Positions 8,937 through 16,883 of a stretch of DNA of 64,000 bases are shown in pieces; position 1 is the stretch's first letter; the number at the start of each line of letters is the position of its first letter. Both the position numbers and the translations under genes were made by a program. Source of the stretch: Thermodesulfobacteriota bacterium (lineage in GTDB: Bacteria; Desulfobacterota_D; UBA1144; Nemesobacterales; UBA2774); contig JBFMCV010000001.1 of NCBI GenBank assembly GCA_040754335.1, positions 656,636 to 720,635 on the forward strand, given 5' to 3'. Below the pieces are notes generated by a model. It ran no database searches and was not told the origin of the DNA. It saw only the letters and a list, made by a program, of their open reading frames with translations.

Positions 8937-9584
8937 ATGAAATTCTTTCTCGATACCGCGAATCTCGACGAGATTAGGGACGCCGCGAGCTTCGGCGTCC
9001 TCGACGGCGTGACCACGAACCCGTCCCTCGTGTCAAAGGAAGGCGAGCAGAAGGGGTTCAAGGACCTCGTGCGCGAGATATGCGAGATCGTGAAGGGCCC
9101 TGTGAGCGCCGAAGTCTTATCCACTGACATAGAGCGCATGATCGACGAGGCTCGGGAATTAGCCGGGATACACGAGCACGTTGTCGTGAAGATGCCGCTC
9201 ACCGAGGACGGCATTAAGGCGACCAAGATAGTGTCGGACGAGGGCATAAACGTGAACGTGACGCTTATATTCACCCCATCCCAGGCGCTCCTCGCCGCGA
9301 AAGCCGGAGCCGCCTACGTGAGCCCGTTCGTCGGCAGGCTCGACGACATATCCGAGTTCGGCATGGAGATGGTAGGCGACATAGTGCAGATATTCGCCAA
9401 CTACAATATAAAGACGGAAGTGCTCGTCGCGAGCGTGAGGCACCCGCTCCACGTCGTAGAGGCCGCCAAGATGGGAGCGGACATTGCGACCATGCCCTAC
9501 AAGGTGTTCAAGCAGCTCGTCAAGCACCCGCTCACCGACATAGGTCTAGAAAGGTTTTTAGCCGACTGGGGAAAGAGCAAGTAA
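8937..9584 (+). CDS. Transaldolase / fructose-6-phosphate aldolase (TalC/FSA type)
   Basis: A 215-residue small-type transaldolase. It starts [10 protein letters not shown], shows [10 protein letters not shown] at 23-32, the Schiff-base lysine K85 in VVKMPLT, and [11 protein letters not shown]. The length and K85 position match the short FSA/TalC group rather than the 320-residue TalB group. Whether it acts as transaldolase or as fructose-6-phosphate aldolase cannot be told from sequence; in a genome without TalB it usually serves the pentose phosphate pathway. The start at 8937 was chosen for its GGAGGGA site; an in-frame upstream ATG at 8826 adds 37 residues unlike the family. Confidence 0.95.
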   Translation: MKFFLDTANLDEIRDAASFGVLDGVTTNPSLVSKEGEQKGFKDLVREICEIVKGPVSAEVLSTDIERMIDEARELAGIHEHVVVKMPLTEDGIKATKIVSDEGINVNVTLIFTPSQALLAAKAGAAYVSPFVGRLDDISEFGMEMVGDIVQIFANYNIKTEVLVASVRHPLHVVEAAKMGADIATMPYKVFKQLVKHPLTDIGLERFLADWGKSK

Positions 9585-10114
9585 CCCCCTAGTCGTCTCT
9601 CCCTTTAACCGCTGCTCTAGATGTGAAACAATTCGTGGCTGGAATTTCTCTGGATGACCTGTAATGAGGGGTGTTTGTATTTCCCGGCATTCACAGAATC
9701 GGCGGCGCAGAATCTGCGCTCATATTCGATTCTTCCCAGGCTCATCTGCTTAGCTAACGCCGCACCCAACCCGTTCGCCCTGAGCGTGTCGAAGGGTTGA
9801 ACGGGTATCACTTCTGTTGAACTGCGCGAGGAATTGATAGATTTTAGCCGTAATAAGATATTTTAGCCAGGATTCTGTGCGGGTGAGCACTCGCAGGCAT
9901 ACGATCTCTAATCTCCGCTTCTGCTCGATTTCTACGATTATAATATTTGCGCCAGTGGTTGCTTAACAATCATAAAACACACTATGTGTGTGCTTCTTTT
10001 CATCCCTGTCCTGAACCATGTCCTGAACTTGATTCAGGATCATTTCAGGAAAGGAAAAGAAGAAAAATATATTGCTTTTTGATTGATGCAGATGGAACAA
10101 CCTGTGTCCACGAA
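9585..10114. repeat. Intergenic repeat cluster
   Basis: A 530-base gap without a gene. It holds a segment (9615-9650) repeated near 45459-45490, a GCGCAGAATCTGCGC palindrome at about 9705-9720 followed by a CATATTCGATT tail, an R3 hairpin at 9767-9806 (CCCGTTCGCCCTGAGC...GAACGGG), and an R5 palindrome from 10012. The last part, 10021-10129, is a diverged copy of 45861-45959 and runs into the 3' end of tlyA. Confidence 0.65.
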
Positions 10115-10879
10115 TTACTGGACATCTAAAGCCGCGATAAGAAATTCCTTATTCCCCTCAGCCCCTTCAATAGGCGACGGGATAACGCCAAGTACTCCCA
10201 ATCCGAGTTCCTGGACGAGCTCCCTGATCTTACCTACGACTTCCCTGTGCTTAGCCTCGTCCCTCACGATGCCGCCCCTCCCCACCTCCCCCTTCCCGAC
10301 CTCGAACTGCGGCTTTATGAGGGCGACGAGCACCCCACCCGGCTTGAGCAGCGCGAGCGCGGGAGGGATTATCATCGACAGTGAAATGAACGAGACGTCT
10401 ATCGTTACAATGTCAGCAGGCTCGCCTATGTCCTCGGGCTTTATGTAGCGTGCGTTGAGCTTCTCTTTAACTATCACGCGCGGGTCCTGCCTGAGCCTCC
10501 AGTCGAGCTGGCCGTAGCCCACGTCAACCGCGTACACCTTCGCCGCACCCGATTTAAGCAGGCAGTCCGTGAACCCGCCGGTGGAAGCGCCAATATCGAC
10601 GGCCGTCATCCCGCCCGGGTCTATGCCGAACTCCACGAGCGCCGCTTCGAGCTTTAGTCCGCCGCGGCTCACGTATTTGAGCGGAGCGCCCCTGACCTCG
10701 ATACCGGAGCCTTCCTTTATGAGCGCGCCCGCCTTGTCTGTCCTCACGCCGTCCACGTAGACCGAGCCCGCCATGATAAGCGCGCGCGCCTTCGCCCTTG
10801 TATTCGCGAGTCCCCTCTCGACGAGCTCCGTGTCGAGCCTCTTTTTGAGAGGAGCGCCGGGGTTCCCATTCCTTTTCAT
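10115..10879 (-). CDS. tlyA: TlyA family rRNA 2'-O-methyltransferase
   Basis: A 254-residue protein with an N-terminal S4 RNA-binding domain (about 13-75) and a FtsJ-like Rossmann methyltransferase domain. The SAM motif is VDIGASTGGFTDCLL, preceded by VSRGGLKLEAAL; LIKPQFEVGK and GNKEFL supply the later residues of the K-D-K-E catalytic set. Known homologues methylate 16S and 23S rRNA; some are annotated hemolysin A. Its ATG overlaps the ispA stop by one base, so translation is probably coupled. The last five codons and stop lie in a dispersed repeat. Confidence 0.92.
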   Translation of the reverse strand: MKRNGNPGAPLKKRLDTELVERGLANTRAKARALIMAGSVYVDGVRTDKAGALIKEGSGIEVRGAPLKYVSRGGLKLEAALVEFGIDPGGMTAVDIGASTGGFTDCLLKSGAAKVYAVDVGYGQLDWRLRQDPRVIVKEKLNARYIKPEDIGEPADIVTIDVSFISLSMIIPPALALLKPGGVLVALIKPQFEVGKGEVGRGGIVRDEAKHREVVGKIRELVQELGLGVLGVIPSPIEGAEGNKEFLIAALDVQ

Positions 10880-11775
10880 CAGTGGTTTCTGTAGCCGAGA
10901 TAGAGTGCTATCTGCCGGAGAGCCTCGGCCCTGTGGTCGAAACCTTCGAGCGCGCTTACGGCTTTCCGCGTAAGCTCGGAGGCCCTTTTCTTCGATTCCT
11001 CGATCCCTGCAATGCCTGGGTATGTCGACTTGCCGTGCCTCTCGTCGTTCCCCCTTTCCTTGCCGAGGTCCCCCTCCCCCTCTATGTCGAGCACGTCGTC
11101 TATAATCTGGAACGCGAGCCCGACCGACTCGGCGTATGACGCGAGGCTTTCGAGCTGATTCTCGTCGGCCCCTCCTATTCGCGCCCCCGAAGTGACGGAC
11201 ACCCTTATCATCGCCCCCGTCTTGAGGGCGTGCATGCGCTCCACCTGGGGGAGAGTCACGTCCTTCATGCCGGCGAGCGCGAGGTCCACGGCCTGCCCCT
11301 CTATCATTCCTTGAGAGCCGGCGGCGAGCGCGATATCCCTCACGACGTCGCAGATCACATAAGCGCTCACGCCTCTTCTCAACCCCTCCGTGACCAGCAT
11401 CCCGAAAGCGTCAGTGAGCAAAGCGTCCCCGGCGAGTATCGCAGTCGATTCCCCGAACACCCTGTGGTTAGTCGGCACTCCTCTTCTTAACGCGTCGTCG
11501 TCCATGGAGGGCAGGTCGTCGTGGATGAGGGAATAGGTGTGTATCATCTCTATCGCGCAGGCGGCCGGTATGACCTTCCCGGGGTCTCCGCCAACAGCCT
11601 CGCCCGCGGCGAGCGCGAGTATGGGCCGGAGCCTCTTGCCCCCGGCGAGCGCGCTGTACCGCATGGATTCAAGCAGCTTCGTCCGGCTTTTCTGCACGTC
11701 CGCAAGGAGCGCATCGAGCTCCCTGTCCACGAGCTCCCTCCTTTCGCGGAGATAGTTTTTAATATCGAATGACAT
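10879..11775 (-). CDS. ispA: Short-chain polyprenyl diphosphate synthase (farnesyl/geranylgeranyl type)
   Basis: Head-to-tail prenyl transferase of 298 residues that extends DMAPP with IPP. It shows GGKRLRPILALAAGE, the first aspartate-rich motif DDLPSMDD (DDxxxxD, as in bacterial FPP synthases) and the second DDVLDIEGE. It lies six bases after xseB and overlaps tlyA, forming the operon xseB-ispA-tlyA; in many bacteria dxs completes this cluster, but here it does not follow. The product length (C15 or C20) cannot be fixed from sequence alone. Confidence 0.95.
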   Translation of the reverse strand: MSFDIKNYLRERRELVDRELDALLADVQKSRTKLLESMRYSALAGGKRLRPILALAAGEAVGGDPGKVIPAACAIEMIHTYSLIHDDLPSMDDDALRRGVPTNHRVFGESTAILAGDALLTDAFGMLVTEGLRRGVSAYVICDVVRDIALAAGSQGMIEGQAVDLALAGMKDVTLPQVERMHALKTGAMIRVSVTSGARIGGADENQLESLASYAESVGLAFQIIDDVLDIEGEGDLGKERGNDERHGKSTYPGIAGIEESKKRASELTRKAVSALEGFDHRAEALRQIALYLGYRNH

Positions 11776-11781
11776 CCGGTA

Positions 11782-12009
11782 TCAGCTCTCGGGCTCGAAA
11801 TCCTCGAAAGCCGCCTCCCCGTCCTTCTCGACGAGTATCTCGACCTTCTTCCTGATTTCATTGAGCTTTTTATGTGAAAACGAGATAAGCTCGGTCCCTT
11901 CCTGAAATAATTTGATGGAATCTTCGAGCGGGAGGTTGCCGCTCTCGAGCTTCTTTATGATCTCCTTGAGCTCCCTGAGCGCTTCCTCGAACGACTTTTC
12001 GGATTTCAT
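11782..12009 (-). CDS. xseB: Exodeoxyribonuclease VII small subunit
   Basis: A 75-residue protein with the XseB signature SFEEALRELKEIIKKLESGNLPLEDSIKLF (split: FEEALRELKEI, LESGNLPLEDS). It pairs with XseA to degrade single-stranded DNA. The start at 12009 fits the family; the reading frame stays open to 12180 but those residues are unlike XseB. xseA is not in the window. It is the first gene of the xseB-ispA-tlyA operon. Confidence 0.93.
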   Translation of the reverse strand: MKSEKSFEEALRELKEIIKKLESGNLPLEDSIKLFQEGTELISFSHKKLNEIRKKVEILVEKDGEAAFEDFEPES

Positions 12010-12110
12010 AGACTGGTAGTTTATCTTTGAAGCAGTCAACGCACAAGGAGGCGATGCAATCCGGCTCTCGACATTGGCCGATATGCCCGGTCTGGACTGC
12101 GGCGCGACCG

Positions 12111-13505
12111 CTACTCCGCCCGTACGACAGGCGGGAGCTTCCACTCTCCATCGAGTATGGCCTTCTCCGGCCAGTAGCATCGCAGCACCATATATATCGG
12201 CCCGTCCGGAGCCGGCAGCCAGTTGGGCTCCTTGTCCTTTCCCGGGGAGTCCTTCTGTATGTAGATTGTCAGGCTGCCGTCGTCGTTGAGCTTCAATTCA
12301 GGCAGCATAGGCGAGTTTATCAAATACCGGTTGATAGGATTCGCGACCAGGAGCTGGGTTTTTCCGTCATACATCGTTACCGACCAGAACGCCTTGACAG
12401 GAGGCAGCTCGCCTTTCCCGAAGGTCAGGGTGTAGCGGCTGTCCGCGCCGTTAAGCATGTTGCCTTCGGCGTCCTTCGTCCAGAGGAAATAGTATGCTTC
12501 ACTCTTTGAGTTCCCGTATATGCCCATCTTCGCCCCGACCGCACGGTTGAGATAATTGTTCTTCATGAACTCGCGGGTGCCGAACAGATCGGCCGCCGAT
12601 TTCGTAGCCGCTGCCTTCTCGTCTATGGCTTTCATGCCGTCGGCCATACCGGCTTCGAGGGCTTTTTTCATCTCAGGGGAGAGTCCGGCAGTATCGAAAG
12701 GCTTTCCGGGCACGATACCGATCCGGGCAAACTTCGCCCGTGCTGCCTCGTCCCCCGGCACGGTCGGGCAGAACTGCAAAAGGAAGCTCAGGTAGTCGTA
12801 AAACCCGGGCGACTCGACCTTATCGGGATTATAGACCGGGAAATCGATTTTCGGAGGCGCAGGCGGCGCAGCTTCGCCCAGGAACTCGCTCAGAGGCTCT
12901 ACAGTGTAGCCCTCCTGTATCTTCTTGACGTTGTCTATGTCCGCCGGGTTGAAGAGCTGGGTGCGGTAGCCGACCAGGACGAAATCGGTATCCGACCGGA
13001 TCACTCCCTTCACGCCTTCGGGCGCATCCCCCTTCCAGCCGGGCCCGGCCAAGAGGAACTTGCCTTCGCCGTTGCCCGTGGCTGCGGTGCCGACGTAGGC
13101 GAAATTGTAGGTATAGAGGTCGATGAACTGTAGGGAATAATAACGGTTTTTTTCGATTTCAGGCACCCCCAGCACGAGCGGCTCAGCCCGCAGGTCCGCC
13201 CAGAGGAACGAGTAAGGCGTGTCGCTGTTCGGGGTGACTACGGTCGTGTCCTCGGGGGTATACACGCGAGCTATGTTGTAAATCCGGTTGAACGGCGCCT
13301 TGTACTCAGGGTTATCTTTGTAGATGGCGTATGCGAACATGGTCTTGTAGTTCTCCACCATCGGGTAGCCGTATATGAAGGCTTCCTTCGCGACGGCTTC
13401 CGCTTCCGCAGGACTAATCTTATTAATATCCTGAGCGCGTGCCGTACTGCCGAGTATAGTCAGTATCAGCACAAGACCTGTGCGTAACATTAATTTTTGC
13501 ATCAT
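12111..13505 (-). CDS. DUF1254/DUF1214 family periplasmic protein
   Basis: A 464-residue protein with a signal peptide (about 1-24, ending ARAQ). The N-terminal DUF1254 domain has EAFIYGYPMVENYKTM and NSDTPYSFLWADLRAEP; the C-terminal DUF1214 domain has FWSVTMYDGKTQLLVANP and SLTIYIQKD. The ATG pair at 13505 has a GGGGGAG site. The family is widespread and of uncertain function, probably periplasmic. Every arginine codon I read in it is CGN, whereas neighbouring genes favour AGG, which suggests acquisition from another lineage. It stands 100 bases upstream of the xseB operon on the same strand but is likely a separate unit. Confidence 0.9.
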   Translation of the reverse strand: MMQKLMLRTGLVLILTILGSTARAQDINKISPAEAEAVAKEAFIYGYPMVENYKTMFAYAIYKDNPEYKAPFNRIYNIARVYTPEDTTVVTPNSDTPYSFLWADLRAEPLVLGVPEIEKNRYYSLQFIDLYTYNFAYVGTAATGNGEGKFLLAGPGWKGDAPEGVKGVIRSDTDFVLVGYRTQLFNPADIDNVKKIQEGYTVEPLSEFLGEAAPPAPPKIDFPVYNPDKVESPGFYDYLSFLLQFCPTVPGDEAARAKFARIGIVPGKPFDTAGLSPEMKKALEAGMADGMKAIDEKAAATKSAADLFGTREFMKNNYLNRAVGAKMGIYGNSKSEAYYFLWTKDAEGNMLNGADSRYTLTFGKGELPPVKAFWSVTMYDGKTQLLVANPINRYLINSPMLPELKLNDDGSLTIYIQKDSPGKDKEPNWLPAPDGPIYMVLRCYWPEKAILDGEWKLPPVVRAE

Positions 13506-13792
13506 AGTAATCTCCCCCGCCTCTCGTTGAGCCTTCATCACTGATGCTGAAGTCAGAGAATTTCCGCATAGTGATTAAAAAATGCAGTATAACATAGCAA
13601 ATGAAGTTTATACTGCGAAAAATATGTAATACCCTCCTCTATAACCGTAATGGTTCTTCAGCTTTAATGTCTTTTCGGATTTCTTAGAGGAGCAACGTAT
13701 TTTTGAAGCGGTCTCCGCACAAGGAGCAGAGAGTCCTTGACCCGTTTTCTAGGGAGGTAAGAGGCAGCCATGCGGTCATATCAAAATCGTCA

Positions 13793-14749
13793 TTAAATCC
13801 TCCACGAGGCCTTCGCATAGTCCGGCTTGAGCCTGGTAATGACGGCTCCCGCCAGCGCCATAGTGTAATATGTGAGCATAATGCCCATCGCGATCGGGGC
13901 CTGCCAAAAGGGCAGATTAACTTTTTTCCCGTTAATAATGATTTTGATGCAGCTTGAAATAATTTTCTTTACGTAGAAGTCCGTTAAAAATACTACGAGC
14001 ATATTATTATTATCGTACAACAAAGTGTCGCGGCCCTGAGCGAGCGCCCTTATAAAGAAATGATTGATTCCGTTCGGGGCCGGATGCGAGACCTGCGCGG
14101 CGGTATTAATCCATATCGGTATCCCTTCGCGCTCCAGTTGTTTCGAGAGCATGACGCACGACTTCCGTGTCACGCCCTCCGGCAGCTCGGGGAAAGGATG
14201 TGTGATTATCATCTCTTTCCTGAACGCGACGTTGTTTGCATGGAACAGGTTACTCCTTACGAGGCCGTGGTTTTCCTGGACGCGAAGTTTATAAAACCAG
14301 GAGAGGGCGAAAGCCTTTGAGTATAAGCTATAGAAGTCTACGTACGTATTCCCTCCGACCAGTTTAATTAGTTCATATTCATATAAAGGTTTGATTATGT
14401 TCGCCAGCCAACCGTCGTCGGGTATTACGTCGCTGTCGAGAAGGACGACTATATCGCCCCCGGCGAGCCTGACGCCCTCGTTCTTTAAGTCATAATAGTG
14501 CTTGCCGCACGCCTCTTCGACCCTTAGTGAAAACGAAGAGTTATTCGCGTCGGGTTCGAGCCGCCCGAGCACTTCATTTTCCAGCAGGGACCTCTCTATC
14601 TGCTCGGGATTAAATAAAACTATGACTTCGACCTTCCTCCCCAGGGCGGGTATCTGTTTCCTCAGCTGTTCGAGCATGTTGATACTTCTTCCCATATCGG
14701 CAAGTATCACGTTTTCCCATTCGATTACGATGCTGACCTCAGTCTTCAT
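13793..14749 (-). CDS. Family 2-like glycosyltransferase with C-terminal membrane segments
   Basis: A 318-residue GT-A fold enzyme. VSIVIEW opens the nucleotide-sugar domain, GGDIVVLLDSDVIPDDGWL carries the DSD metal-binding motif, and HANNVAFRKEM is typical of GT2. A membrane-associated C-terminus (PIAMGIMLTYYTMALAGAVI) follows. An upstream ATG at 14830 would add 27 residues and overlap the previous gene by 14 bases; I prefer 14749, where the domain begins and a weak AGGA is present. It follows another GT2 gene on the same strand. Donor and acceptor are unknown. Confidence 0.82.
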   Translation of the reverse strand: MKTEVSIVIEWENVILADMGRSINMLEQLRKQIPALGRKVEVIVLFNPEQIERSLLENEVLGRLEPDANNSSFSLRVEEACGKHYYDLKNEGVRLAGGDIVVLLDSDVIPDDGWLANIIKPLYEYELIKLVGGNTYVDFYSLYSKAFALSWFYKLRVQENHGLVRSNLFHANNVAFRKEMIITHPFPELPEGVTRKSCVMLSKQLEREGIPIWINTAAQVSHPAPNGINHFFIRALAQGRDTLLYDNNNMLVVFLTDFYVKKIISSCIKIIINGKKVNLPFWQAPIAMGIMLTYYTMALAGAVITRLKPDYAKASWRI

Positions 14750-14816
14750 AGCGTCGGTCCTATTCGTACATTCCCGAGGTATCATACCGATTGCTTCATG
14801 CCTTATCCGGGAGGAG

Positions 14817-15686
14817 TTAATCCCGGACATTTAATTGCTCGTTATAAACCCCGGCGCTCATGGCGCCCGCCTGCCAGAAGATAACACCCGCAAGGAGCAA
14901 AAGAAAGAGCATAGCGGACTTGGGGAACGAATAATGTTTCTTCTTTATTACGTTTTTGTATATCGATAATCTCTGCGAGTATGAGATGGGGGGAATATTT
15001 ACAATGTGTTTGTACAGTTTCCTGCTCCTGCCGTAGGTGAAAACCTTCTTGTAGTAATCGAGCGGTTTCTCGATCTCCATATGCCTCACCTTCATCGATT
15101 CCCTGAACTCCACCGCACGAGAGGAATACTTTTTTACAACCCCGTTGACGAAAATAGTGTCGGCTCCCCTTTCTCTTTCGATGAACATACCCAGGTCGTC
15201 GAAAATCTCACGCCTGACCGCCATATTATTCGTATGGCCGAAGTATATGCTACCGTCACCGCTGCTGAATGTGTAGAGCTCCTTTTCGTTCTCGTAGTCT
15301 TGTATCATTGACAGGAGCAGTGAATCGTTCCCCATGAGATTTTGACCCAGAACCACTAAAACCTCGGTCTCGGACAGTGCCTTCTCGATCTCCGCAAGCC
15401 AGTCGGGAAAGGCGACACAATCAGGATCGGTAAAAGCGACAATCCGTCCTGAGGCTTCCTCTATCCCCTTGTTTCTTGCGGAATATGGACTCTGCCTGCT
15501 CTCCGAAACAAGCTTTATTCGCGGATAGCGCTTTACAATGTCAGACGACGGGTCCGTCGAGTTATTGTCGACGAATATTATCTCGTAATTCTCGGCGGGA
15601 AATCTTTGGGTGATGAGGCTTTCGATACAACCAGTTATATATTTTTCCGCGTTATAGAACGGAACAACTACCGTAATGATTATCAT
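14817..15686 (-). CDS. Family 2 glycosyltransferase
   Basis: A 289-residue GT2 enzyme. It opens with ITVVVPFYNAEKYI, has IIFVDNNSTDPS, SARNKGIEEASG and AFTDPDCV (DPD in the DxD position), then GHTNNMAVRREIFDDLG. A hydrophobic C-terminal helix (SAMLFLLLLAGVIFW) probably tethers it to the inner membrane. It is the first gene of a two-gene unit with the next glycosyltransferase. Both are AT-richer than the housekeeping genes around them, as is common for polysaccharide loci, but no polymerase, flippase or sugar-nucleotide gene is near. Confidence 0.88.
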   Translation of the reverse strand: MIIITVVVPFYNAEKYITGCIESLITQRFPAENYEIIFVDNNSTDPSSDIVKRYPRIKLVSESRQSPYSARNKGIEEASGRIVAFTDPDCVAFPDWLAEIEKALSETEVLVVLGQNLMGNDSLLLSMIQDYENEKELYTFSSGDGSIYFGHTNNMAVRREIFDDLGMFIERERGADTIFVNGVVKKYSSRAVEFRESMKVRHMEIEKPLDYYKKVFTYGRSRKLYKHIVNIPPISYSQRLSIYKNVIKKKHYSFPKSAMLFLLLLAGVIFWQAGAMSAGVYNEQLNVRD

Positions 15687-15914
15687 ATTTGTTTATGATA
15701 ATTAATATCCTCTTCATTTTATTGAAGATTATCATCCATTGGCTTGTTTCTGTCAATTTCCGGTCAGCAGCGTGCTGTATCGGGAGTCGGACTGAAATGT
15801 TTTTCTCGAGAGTTTTATAGACCGAATGTTCTTTTATTTTAACAGTAAGGCTGATTCGGTGCGGGAGAGTGCAAGGGATTACGGAAAGCACCCTATCGCA
15901 TAAGAAATAAAAAA
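15687..15914. other. AT-rich upstream region of glycosyltransferase pair
   Basis: No gene is visible in this stretch. Its first 100 bases are AT-rich and probably hold the promoter of the glycosyltransferase pair on the minus strand. The rest leads up to the terminator of the acidic lipoprotein gene. Confidence 0.35.
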
Positions 15915-15942
15915 GGGGCGGCACGCGTATACGTTCCGCCCC
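15905..15942 (-). terminator. Factor-independent terminator of the acidic lipoprotein gene
   Basis: On the minus strand a GGGGCGG/CCGCCCC stem (15915-15921 with 15936-15942) is followed by a run of six Ts and ATTT. It lies about 75 bases past the stop of the lipoprotein gene at 16018. The loop contains ACGCGTAT, as does the hairpin at 47761-47808. Confidence 0.75.
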
Positions 15943-16017
15943 TGAATATGTTTTGCAATTCAAAAGCAGCCTGAAAGCCGGTTAACAATGCTGTTGCCGA
16001 TTGCTCTTGCGGGCAGG

Positions 16018-16296
16018 TTACTGCGCGGGGGACGCTTCGGGAGAAGCCGGGGCCGTTTCGTCGACCTCGACCTCTTCTACCTCTTCCTCAACCTCGACTT
16101 CCGTCCCTACAGTGCTCTGTACCGTAGGCTCGGCCATGCTGTCCGTCATGTCCGTGGCTGGAGCGGCCTCCTCAACCTCGACCTCTTCTACCTCTTCCAC
16201 TTCTGCCGGCTCTTCGGCCTGCTTGCACGCGGCTAGCCCCAGAACGAACGCTCCGGCGCATAGAATGACAAAGAACTTGCTCAAAATCGACTTCAT
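16018..16296 (-). CDS. Small acidic low-complexity lipoprotein
   Basis: A 92-residue protein with a signal peptide and lipobox LGLAAC (lipidated Cys24). The mature part is nearly all Val, Glu, Ala and Pro, with VEEVEEVEVEE and VEVEEEVEEVEVDE blocks, so it is highly acidic and probably disordered. A strong AGGAGGT lies six bases before the ATG, implying good expression, and a clear terminator follows. I recognise no family. It could be a periplasmic spacer or cation-binding lipoprotein; this is speculation. Confidence 0.78.
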   Translation of the reverse strand: MKSILSKFFVILCAGAFVLGLAACKQAEEPAEVEEVEEVEVEEAAPATDMTDSMAEPTVQSTVGTEVEVEEEVEEVEVDETAPASPEASPAQ

Positions 16297-16883
16297 ACTA
16301 TACCTCCTTTCGTGAAATTGAATTCCGACCCGGGGTGTGTTATATCCCCCAGTAGTCAAACAACATACAACATTTATTCCGTTAAATCCATATCTTTTCA
16401 CGGTTATTAATATCCGCACCCGGACGGAGGATTTTCCCCTGAAAAATAGACGACATCCGCCGGTTCCGAAGGTGTGTGAATACCCGAACATTTATTTCCC
16501 TCTCCCCCGGAGTGGAGAGGGTTAAGGGTGAGGGGGTACCTTAGAATAAAGCCTGTCATTCTGAACTACGGTTCTGAACAACGGTTCTGAGCAAGCGAAG
16601 AACTGGTCGCTAACGGTTGAGTGCACAAGCCTTATTTGCTCTCCGCACTATTGAATCAGAAGCCGAATTAGCAAGAACCGGACGACATAGGCAGAAAGCA
16701 AGAATGCTGCTGTTCCACGTTGATTTCCTGAAGAATCCAAAAATTCAGAATCTCATCTTTTATCTTTTCATTCCCTCCTTTCGTAAAGGAGGGTTAGGGT
16801 GGATTTTGTATTTGTTTTTCAAACAACGCATTCCCACTAATTTTCATAGACAGCCGCGGAAAATTATCATATCATTCGAATCG
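16297..16883. repeat. Intergenic region with R1-type hairpins
   Basis: A 587-base gap. An R1-like hairpin lies at about 16497-16545 (CCCTCTCC...GGAGAGGG with GGGTGAGGGGG tail), followed by short direct repeats of GGTTCTGA at 16570-16590, and a canonical R1 at 16768-16806. The reading frame of the next gene stays open through much of this, but the residues are repeat-derived. Confidence 0.55.
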
